Positions 1-5,800 of a stretch of DNA of 8,127 bases are shown piece after piece. The notes beneath the pieces were generated by a model. It made no database searches. It saw nothing but the letters and a program-made list of their open reading frames with translations, and had not been told where the DNA came from. The stretch lies in assembly GCA_027306715.1 (NCBI GenBank), contig DAHUZG010000297.1, forward strand, positions 1 to 8,127, written 5' to 3'. The position numbers and the translations under genes were made by a program. Every line of letters begins with the position of its first letter. Position 1 is the first letter of the stretch. Source of the DNA: Acidimicrobiaceae bacterium. GTDB taxonomy: Bacteria; Actinomycetota; Acidimicrobiia; Acidimicrobiales; Bog-793.

Positions 1-1
1 C

Positions 2-139
2 AACTCGACCGGTGAGCTGACCCCGTTCTCGCCGTCGCCTAACGGGAGTGCCCGCCGCCGGCGCGACGGCAGCCGGATGAGCTCCCCCCCGGGCGGGACG
101 GGACCGTCCCCGGCGCCGCGTCCGGGGGAGGCGCCGTGA
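2..139 (+). CDS. C-terminal fragment, probably histidine phosphatase (MSMEG_4193-like)
   Basis: A frame open from the left edge runs 45 codons to a TGA at 137-139. That stop overlaps the GTG start of the DUF3090 gene in the tetranucleotide GTGA, the usual sign of translational coupling inside an operon. The visible part begins NSTGELTPF and then becomes a Pro/Ser/Gly/Arg-rich tail with no fold to recognise. The assignment rests on context: in many actinobacteria a phosphoglycerate-mutase-like histidine phosphatase lies directly upstream of DUF3090 and SCO1664-family genes (as I recall, Rv2135c-Rv2133c in M. tuberculosis). The catalytic RHG region would lie outside the window, so the product is inferred; the reading frame and stop are seen directly. 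Confidence 0.5.
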   Translation, partial: NSTGELTPFSPSPNGSARRRRDGSRMSSPPGGTGPSPAPRPGEAP

Positions 140-642
140 GCGACGTCTTCGAGCTCGGCTCGCCGGAGCGCGTCACCGTCGGCACGGTCGGTCCCGTCGG
201 CCAGCGCGTCTTCTACCTGCAGGCCCGTGCCGCCGAGACGCTCGTCACCCTGAAGCTCGAGAAGCAGCAGGTCGGCGCCCTCTCACAGCATCTCGGCCGG
301 CTGCTTCAGGACCTCGCCCGTCCCGGTGAGCTGCCGGGCGAGAAGGCCCTCGAGCTCGAGGACTTCGACGAGGTCGCCTTCTCCGTCGGCGCCCTCGCCG
401 TTGCCTACGACGCCAGCTCGGACCGCGTCGTGCTGCTCGCCGAGGAGCTCGAGGACGAGGAGGACGGGGGGGGCGGCGAGGCCCGTCTCGCCCTCACCCG
501 CGAGCAGGCGGCGGCGCTGGCGATCCGGGGCGCCAGCCTCGTCGACGCCGGCCGGCCGGCTTGCCCGCTCTGCGGGTTCCCACTCGACCCGAGAGGCCAC
601 GTGTGTCCGCGGACGAACGGCCACGAGCCACCGGTCCGCTGA
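136..642 (+). CDS. DUF3090 family protein with C-terminal zinc-ribbon-like motif
   Basis: A 168-residue protein of the actinobacterial DUF3090 family, whose biochemical function is not established. It has the family's N-terminal pattern (FELGSPERVTVGTVGPVGQR at residues 6-25) and an acidic stretch near residues 102-110. It ends in a cysteine/histidine motif, CPLCG at 143-147, then H155, C157 and H163, which probably binds a metal such as zinc. The start is GTG at 136, with a strong purine-rich Shine-Dalgarno (GGGGGAGG, 124-131) four bases upstream, and it overlaps the preceding stop as GTGA. It is cotranscribed with the downstream SCO1664-family gene, which begins inside its 3' end. The pairing is conserved in actinobacteria and suggests a shared pathway. 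Family assignment is confident; molecular role is unknown. Confidence 0.88.
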   Translation: MSDVFELGSPERVTVGTVGPVGQRVFYLQARAAETLVTLKLEKQQVGALSQHLGRLLQDLARPGELPGEKALELEDFDEVAFSVGALAVAYDASSDRVVLLAEELEDEEDGGGGEARLALTREQAAALAIRGASLVDAGRPACPLCGFPLDPRGHVCPRTNGHEPPVR

Positions 643-1343
643 GCCGGGAGGGCTGGACCGAGCTGCTCGAGCGCGGGGACGCGGAGGTCGAGGGCCGGAT
701 GCCGTGGAGCTCGAACATCACCCTTCTCGTGACCCTGCGCCTCGGCGGCGAAAAGCGCCAGGCGGTGTACAAGCCGCTCGGCGGCGAGCGCAGCTTGTGG
801 GACTTCCCCGACGGGCTGTTCCGGCGCGAGGTGGCCGCCTACGAGCTGGCGCGGGCGGTCGGCATCGACGTCGTGCCGGAGACGGTCCTGCGCCACGACC
901 TGCCGTTCGGCACGGGGTCCTTGCAGCGCCTCGTCGAGGCCGACTACGCCCAGCACTACTTCACCCTCCTCGAGGACGCCGCCAAGGGGGCGGCGCTGCG
1001 CCTCATCGCCGGTCTCGACCTGCTCGCCAACAACGCCGACCGCAAGGGCGGCCATGTCCTTGTCGACAGCGCCGGCCACCTCTGGGGCATCGACAACGGG
1101 CTCTGCTTCCACCCCGAGCCGAAGCTGCGGACGGTGATGTGGGACTTCGCCGGAGAGCAGCTGCCGGGGGAGGTCGTCGCCGCCGCCGAAGCGCTCAGCC
1201 GGCGCGTCCCGCGTTCGCTCGAGCGGCTGCTCTCCGACCCCGAGCGGGCGGCGATCCGCCGCCGGGCTCGCCGGCTGGTCGCCGATCCGTGCTTCCCCGA
1301 GCCCCCCGAGAGCTCGCGAGCCTATCCCTGGCCGCTCGTCTGA
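603..1343 (+). CDS. SCO1664 family protein (PI3/4-kinase-like fold)
   Basis: A 246-residue member of the SCO1664 family, distantly related to the phosphatidylinositol 3/4-kinase-like fold. Visible hallmarks are SSNITLLVTL near the N-terminus; VYKPLGGE with K57, the likely ATP-binding lysine; SLWDFPDG; LLANNADRKGGH at residues 140-151, with N144 and D146 in the catalytic-loop position; and GIDNGLCF with D164, the likely metal-binding aspartate. A conserved KLRTVMWDF segment follows. Substrate and activity are unknown. I chose GTG at 603, which has GAGAGG at 591-596 and a 6-base spacer. It gives a 40-base overlap with DUF3090. A TTG at 561 is possible, and the ATG at 699 would remove conserved N-terminal sequence. 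No mshC or cysQ gene follows, unlike in many relatives. Confidence 0.85.
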   Translation: MSADERPRATGPLSREGWTELLERGDAEVEGRMPWSSNITLLVTLRLGGEKRQAVYKPLGGERSLWDFPDGLFRREVAAYELARAVGIDVVPETVLRHDLPFGTGSLQRLVEADYAQHYFTLLEDAAKGAALRLIAGLDLLANNADRKGGHVLVDSAGHLWGIDNGLCFHPEPKLRTVMWDFAGEQLPGEVVAAAEALSRRVPRSLERLLSDPERAAIRRRARRLVADPCFPEPPESSRAYPWPLV

Positions 1344-1398
1344 CCACAGGCTCCGGCATGTCCGGATGCGTCCGTTTTGTGGCAATAACCTCGCTCGG

Positions 1399-1418
1399 CG
1401 TGATCGTCACGCGATCGC
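1399..1418. promoter_or_regulatory. Adjacent inverted repeats, possible operator
   Basis: CGTGA-TCG-TCACG at 1399-1411 has 5-bp arms around a 3-base centre, and its last base begins the perfect 8-bp palindrome GCGATCGC at 1411-1418. The pair lies 48-67 bases upstream of the GTG start at 1466, in a stretch that is visibly less GC-rich than the flanking genes. The position suits a regulator site, but short palindromes arise easily by chance, so this is weak. Confidence 0.22.
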
Positions 1419-1430
1419 AATCCGGCCGCG

Positions 1431-1465
1431 TTCCCCTCGTCGCAACGCGGCGTCATGATCCTCAC
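1431..1465 (+). promoter_or_regulatory. Candidate promoter for a leaderless transcript
   Basis: CATGAT at 1454-1459 resembles a -10 hexamer (TATAAT-like, 4 of 6). With the usual six-base gap it places the first transcribed base at 1466, exactly the G of the downstream GTG start codon. TTCCCC at 1431-1436 sits 17 bases upstream as a poor -35. There is no Shine-Dalgarno before the GTG, consistent with leaderless translation, which is common in actinobacteria. This is inferred from spacing only. Confidence 0.4.
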
Positions 1466-1867
1466 GTGGACATCAGCAGGATCGTCAGTCATCTCGAAGC
1501 GGGACCGCATTCGACGGGGCCGATCGAGATCATCGCGGCCGCCGTCCCTGGGGCGGAGGACCTGCCGGCAGCCGAGGGCTTCCTCGTCCTCGAGTCGTGC
1601 CACAGCACCTGGTTGTTCGACACGGTCAACCACCGTTTCCGGCGGGTCCTCAAGGGCTCGCTCGGAGACACAGCAGTCTCGACGGAATGGCGGAGCTACC
1701 ACCGGCTGGTCCTTCATCCGGGCTCCGATGCCTTCGTCGTCTTCCTCGATGCCTCGGGCACGCGGCTTCTCCGGTCGTGGCGCCACACCGCACACTGCGA
1801 CCAGTGCGGTGGGGATGCCGCGGCTGGCTTGTCCCTCGAGGACTTGCGCCGCGTCGCGCGCGCCTGA
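1466..1867 (+). CDS. Uncharacterised 133-residue protein with CxxC motif
   Basis: I do not recognise this family. It is a small soluble protein with no signal peptide or membrane segment. The N-terminal third looks like a nucleotide- or ligand-neutral alpha/beta start (VDISRIVSHLE), followed by strand-rich sequence (GFLVLESCHSTWLFDT, RFRRVLKGSLGD, HRLVLHP, AFVVFLDASGTRLLRSWRH). It ends in HTAHCDQCGGD, where H106, H109, C110 and C113 could bind a metal, and a short helix. The GTG start at 1466 is preferred because of the -10-like element exactly upstream and the drop in GC before it. An in-frame ATG at 1358 would give 170 residues but extends through DNA that looks intergenic. A strong hairpin follows, so the gene appears to be monocistronic. 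Confidence 0.68.
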   Translation: MDISRIVSHLEAGPHSTGPIEIIAAAVPGAEDLPAAEGFLVLESCHSTWLFDTVNHRFRRVLKGSLGDTAVSTEWRSYHRLVLHPGSDAFVVFLDASGTRLLRSWRHTAHCDQCGGDAAAGLSLEDLRRVARA

Positions 1868-1895
1868 GCGGCGCTCCCCCCTAGCCGCCGCGCGC

Positions 1896-1931
1896 CTCCC
1901 CCGGCGCCCCGATCCCGGGGCGCCGGGGGAG
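1896..1931 (+). terminator. Strong GC-rich hairpin, likely terminator
   Basis: CTCCCCCGGCGCCCCG at 1896-1911 pairs perfectly with 1916-1931, giving a 16-bp stem closed by a four-base ATCC loop. It starts 28 bases after the stop of the CxxC-protein gene and lies before the bpa promoter region. No run of T follows, so it is a U-tract-less hairpin of the kind often proposed as a terminator in high-GC actinobacteria. It should also insulate bpa from upstream transcription. Confidence 0.65.
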
Positions 1932-1992
1932 TCCCGTCCCTCTGGCCGGGCCGGCCGCCCGGGGTCGAGGTGCGGCCGGGCGCCCCGCGGGG

Positions 1993-2004
1993 CACAATCC
2001 CTCC
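1993..2004 (+). promoter_or_regulatory. Candidate -10 element for bpa transcript
   Basis: CACAAT at 1993-1998 is a 4-of-6 match to TATAAT, keeping the conserved second-position A and final T. It would place the first transcribed base at 2005, the A of an ATG. No convincing -35 is visible. A perfect 12-bp palindrome, GCCCCGCGGGGC (1982-1993), abuts its 5' edge and could be a regulator site or chance GC structure. Confidence 0.35.
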
Positions 2005-2058
2005 ATGTCCTTCATGACGCGTCCGAAGACCCCGGCCCGAGAGCGCGGCGAGCGATGA
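2005..2058 (+). CDS. Possible 17-codon leader ORF upstream of bpa
   Basis: ATG at 2005 opens a 17-codon frame, MSFMTRPKTPARERGER, whose TGA (2056-2058) overlaps the bpa ATG (2055-2057) as ATGA. A -10-like CACAAT is spaced so that transcription would begin on this ATG, so the peptide would be translated leaderlessly and its ribosomes delivered to bpa, which has only a weak ribosome-binding site of its own. The peptide is basic and resembles nothing I know. Chance could explain an ORF this short, but the coincidence of spacing and overlap is suggestive. Confidence 0.35.
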   Translation: MSFMTRPKTPARERGER

Positions 2059-2591
2059 CCGACGACGCCGAAGGCGGCGCACGGGGCGCCCCGGCCGATC
2101 GCCCGCAGCTGCTCGTCGTGACCAGCGAGCCGGCGGCGCCCGGCGAGTCGATGGCTTCTGGCGAGGGCGGCGAGACCGAGATCGTCGAGGCCGTCGAGCA
2201 CCCGGCGAAGGTGATGCGGATCGGCTCGATGATCAAGCAGCTCCTCGAGGAGGTGCGCCAGGCGCCGCTCGACAGCGCCAGCAGGCAGCGGCTGAAGGAG
2301 ATCTACGAGGTCTCGGTGCGTGAGCTCGCCGACGGGCTCTCGCCGGACCTGCGGGCGGAGCTCGACCGGCTGACCCTTCCCTTCGGCGAGGGCGAGCCGA
2401 GCGACGCCGAGCTGCGCATCGCCCAGGCGCAGCTGGTCGGCTGGCTCGAGGGACTCTTCCACGGCATCCAGGCGACCCTGTTCGCCCAGCAGATGGCCGC
2501 CCGCTCGCAGCTCGAGGAGATGCGCCGGCGCGGGCTGCCTCCTGGTGCGGCGCCCGACGGCGCCACCGACCGCACCGGCCAGTACCTGTAG
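2055..2591 (+). CDS. bpa: Bacterial proteasome activator Bpa/PafE
   Basis: A 178-residue protein closely matching M. tuberculosis Bpa/PafE (Rv3780, 174 residues). The family forms an ATP-independent ring, a dodecamer in M. tuberculosis, that docks on the 20S core proteasome, opens its gate and feeds in unfolded or heat-damaged proteins without Pup tagging. Visible here are a variable acidic N-terminus (about 1-45), then the conserved helical body from VEHPAKVMRIGSMIKQLLEEV (47-67), through RELADGLSPDLRAELDRL, to AQAQLVGWLEGLFHGIQA and FAQQMAAR (about 124-150). A flexible Gly/Pro linker leads to the C-terminal GQYL (175-178), the tail that inserts into proteasome alpha-ring pockets. The ATG at 2055 gives the expected length. 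The organism should therefore encode 20S proteasome subunits, which are not in this window. Confidence 0.95.
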   Translation: MTDDAEGGARGAPADRPQLLVVTSEPAAPGESMASGEGGETEIVEAVEHPAKVMRIGSMIKQLLEEVRQAPLDSASRQRLKEIYEVSVRELADGLSPDLRAELDRLTLPFGEGEPSDAELRIAQAQLVGWLEGLFHGIQATLFAQQMAARSQLEEMRRRGLPPGAAPDGATDRTGQYL

Positions 2592-2635
2592 CCCCGCTGC
2601 CTCCGGCCGCCACCCGCCACCCGCCGCCCGGCCCC

Positions 2636-2693
2636 GGCCCCGCCGGACGGGTCAGGCCCCGCCGGACGGGTCAGGCCCCGCCCGGCACGGTCA
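2636..2693. repeat. 19-bp tandem direct repeat, two exact copies plus one degenerate
   Basis: GGCCCCGCCGGACGGGTCA occurs exactly at 2636-2654 and 2655-2673. A degenerate 20-base third copy, with one inserted C and a changed centre, follows at 2674-2693. It lies 45-102 bases after the bpa stop. Copy number may vary between strains. No function can be assigned from sequence. Confidence 0.85.
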
Positions 2694-2737
2694 CGGCGCG
2701 CTATCCTCGGCCCGGCGCCGAATGACAGTGCTGTAGT

Positions 2738-2788
2738 TCCTCCACAGCTGTGGAACAAGGTTGTGGACGATCGGCGCAGGGCTGTGGA
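2738..2788. promoter_or_regulatory. Cluster of DnaA-box-like CCACA/TGTGG sites before dnaE
   Basis: Four CCACA cores lie within about 50 bases: one on the plus strand (2742-2746) and three as TGTGG (2749-2753, 2762-2766, 2783-2787). The first two form a perfect 14-bp palindrome, TCCACAGCTGTGGA (2741-2754). The best full match to the actinobacterial DnaA box TTGTCCACA is TCGTCCACA on the minus strand (2762-2770, 8 of 9); the others match 7 of 9. The cluster is 69-119 bases upstream of the dnaE start and could allow DnaA or another regulator to control replication-gene expression. Binding is inferred. Confidence 0.42.
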
Positions 2789-2856
2789 GAGCGGTCGGCC
2801 GCAGGCGCCATCGACCTGGCGGGCGGCCAGGTCGGGAGGGTCGAGGTGGCAGCCGA

Positions 2857-5800
2857 GTGAGTGATCGTGACGGCGGTTCTTTCGCTCACCTGCACACCCA
2901 CACCGAGTACTCGATGCTCGACGGGGCGGCACGCGTCGACGAGGTGGTCGCCGCCGCCGCCGCCGACGGGCAGCCGGCGCTGGCGATCACCGACCACGGC
3001 AACATGTACGGCGTCCTCGAGTTCTACGACGCCTGCCGGCGTCACGGGGTCAACCCGGTCATCGGCACCGAGGCGTACATGGCGGCGAGCTCGCGGCTCG
3101 AGCGTCCGGTGCGGCGTGGCCGTATCGACGACACCGGCGGCGAGGGCGAGCGGGGCGAGAAGCTCTACTACCACCTCACCCTCCTCGCCGAGACGACTGC
3201 CGGCTACCGGAACCTCATCAAGCTCTCCTCCGAGGCCTACCTGAGCGGCTACTACTACAAGGGCCGCATCGACTGGGAGCTGCTCGAGCAGTACCACGAG
3301 GGGCTCATCGCCACCACCGGCTGCCTCGGCGGCGTGGTCCTCCAGGCGGTGCTGAACGGCGACGAGGAGGGCGCCACCAAGCTCGCCGGCCGGCTCCAGG
3401 ACATCTTCGGGCGCGACAGCCTCTTCGTCGAGCTGCAGGACCACGGTCTTTCCGACCAGCACCGGACCAACCCCGCGCTCGTCGAGATCGCCAAGGCGAT
3501 CGGGGCGCCGCTCGTCGCCACCAACGACAGCCACTACTGCCGGCGCGAGGACGCCGTCGCCCACGACGCCCTCCTCTGCGTGCAGACCGGCGCCACGATC
3601 GACGACCCGAAGCGGTTCAAGTTCGACGGCGAGGAGCACTACCTCAAGTCGGCGGCCGAGATGCGCCGGCTCTTCTCCGAGCTGCCGGAGGCCTGCGACA
3701 ACACCCTCTGGATCGCCGAGCGCGCCCACGTCGAGATCGAGCCCGGGCTGCCGACGCTGCCCAGGTTCCCGGTCCCTGACGAGTTCCGGGCCGACGGCTA
3801 CGAGGAGTCGGCGACGGTCTACCTCCGGCACCTCACCTACGAGGGGGCCCGCCAGCGCTACGGAGCCGACCTGGCTCCCGTCGTCGTCGAGCGCCTCGAC
3901 TACGAGCTCGGCGTCATCGCCGACATGGGCTTCTCCGCCTACTTCCTCGTCGTCTGGGACCTCATCGCCTACGCCCGGCGGAGCGGGATCCGGGTGGGTC
4001 CGGGGCGCGGGTCGGCGGCGGGCTGCTGTGTCGCCTACTGCCTGCGCATCGTCGACCTCGACCCGATCCGCTACGACCTCCTCTTCGAGCGCTTCTTGAA
4101 CCCCGGCCGGAAGCAGATGCCGGACATCGACATGGATTTCGACGAGCGCTACCGCTCGGAGATGATCCGCTACGCCTCGGAGCGCTACGGCTGGGACCGG
4201 GTCGCCCAGATCGTCACCTTCTCGACGATCAAGGCGCGGGCCGCCGTGCGCGACGCAGCCCGAGTCCTCGGCTACCCCTACGTGCTCGGCGACCGGATCG
4301 CCAAGGCGATGCCGCCGCTCGTCATGGGCCGGGACACGCCGCTTCGCGCCTGCCTCGACAAGGAGGAGAAGTTCGAGGACGGCTACGCCAACGCCACGGC
4401 GCTTCGCGAGATGTACGCCGCCGACCCCGACGCCAGGAAGGTGATCGACGTCGCCCGCGGCCTCGAGGGCCTCCGCCGCCAGGACGGCATCCACGCCGCG
4501 GCGGTGGTCATCACCCACGAGCCGCTCAGCGAGTACCTCCCGATCCAGCGCAAGCCCGACCCCGGTGCCCCGGCGGGCGAGTCGCCGATCGTCACCCAGT
4601 ACGAGATGCACGGCGTCGAGCGGCTGGGCCTTTTGAAGATGGACTTCCTCGGCCTGCGCAACCTGTCGGTCATCGAGACGGCGCTCGACTACATCGAGGC
4701 CGAGACCGGCGGCCGCCCCGACATCGACAGCGTCGCCCTCGACGACGAGGCCACCTTCGAGATGCTCCGCCGGGGCGACTCGATCGGGGTGTTCCAGCTC
4801 GAGGGCGGACCGATGCGCTCGCTCATGCGCAGCCTGGCGCCGACGAGCTTCGACGACGTCGCCGCTCTCGTCGCCCTCTACCGGCCGGGACCGATGGCGG
4901 CGAACATGCACCGCGACTACGCCGACAGGAAGAACGGCCGGAAGAAGGTCGAGTACCTCCATCCCGACCTCGAGCCGATCCTGGCGGACACCTTCGGGCT
5001 GATGATCTACCAGGAATCTGTCATGCGCGTCGCGCAGAAGTTCGCCGGCTACTCCCTGGAGGAAGCTGACAACTTGCGCAAGGCTTGTGGCAAGAAGATC
5101 CGGTCGCTGCTCGCCGCCGAGCGCGAGAAATTCGTCGCCGGCTGCGTCTCGACCGGCTACGGCGAGGCGATCGGCACGAAGCTGTTCGACATCATCGAGC
5201 CTTTTGCCGACTATGCCTTCAACAAGTCCCACTCCTATGGCTACGGCTTTGTCGCCTACCAGACCGCATGGCTGAAGGCCAACCACCCCGTCGAGTACCT
5301 CGCCGCCCTGCTCAGCTCGATCAAGGACGACAAGGACAAGATGGCGGTCTACCTCGCCGAGTGCCGGACGCTCGGCATCGAGGTGCGGGTGCCCGACGTC
5401 AACGTCTCGGCGACCGACTTCACCGCCCGGCGCTCCCGACCCGGCGAGGACCAGCCGGCGCCGAAGGGGGCGGTGCCAAAGGGGCCGGGGACGATCTCGA
5501 TCGGCCTCTCGGCGGTCCGCAACGTCGGCGAGGGCATCGTCGCCCAGATCGTCGCCGAGCGGGAGAAGAACGGGCGCTTCGCCGACTTCCACGACTTCTG
5601 CTGCCGGGTCGACCCGGCCGCGCTCAACAAGCGCGCCGTCGAGTCGCTCGTCAAGGCCGGCGCCTTCGACTCCCTCGGCCACCCGCGCAAGGGTCTCTGC
5701 CTGGTCTTCGAGGACATCGTCGACCGTGTCCTCACCCGCCGGCGGGAGGAGGAGCTAGGGATCTCGACGTTGTTCTCCCTGCTCGAGCCGACCTCCGCCG

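Larger units (their letters stand above)
2592..2856. other. Intergenic region between bpa and dnaE
   Basis: These 265 bases hold no convincing conventional gene. The first part (2592-2700) is nearly pure G+C and contains the 19-bp tandem repeats. The second (2701-2856) is more balanced and contains the TGTGG/CCACA site cluster. A possible -10 hexamer, TATCCT at 2702-2707, has no matching -35. ATGACA at 2722-2727 resembles a -35 but lacks a -10 at the right distance. No clear hairpin terminator for bpa is visible. A 36-codon frame from GTG 2750 to TGA 2858-2860 overlaps the dnaE start as GTGA; its coding character is weak. Confidence 0.6.

Noticed and set aside
1356..1378. Small hairpin (GCAT...ATGC) followed by TTTT after the SCO1664-family gene
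   Set aside because: The stem is only 4 bp and the T run begins several bases later, too weak to call a terminator.
326..1465. Long plus-strand frame running into the CxxC-protein gene, which would make a 513-residue product
   Set aside because: Its first 340 residues are Arg/Pro/Ala-rich out-of-frame sequence across the DUF3090 and SCO1664-family genes. Only the part from 1466 has natural composition.
2751..2766. Possible LexA/SOS box (GAAC...GTT) before dnaE
   Set aside because: GAAC is followed after only three bases by GTTG. The actinobacterial SOS box needs GAAC, four bases, then GTTC. The TGTGG cluster explains the sequence better.
2701..5682. A 993-codon open frame antisense to dnaE
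   Set aside because: Long antisense frames arise automatically from GC-biased third positions in real genes. The translation is a low-complexity Val/Asp/Glu/Arg/Leu mixture with no recognisable motif, while the sense strand encodes an unmistakable DnaE.
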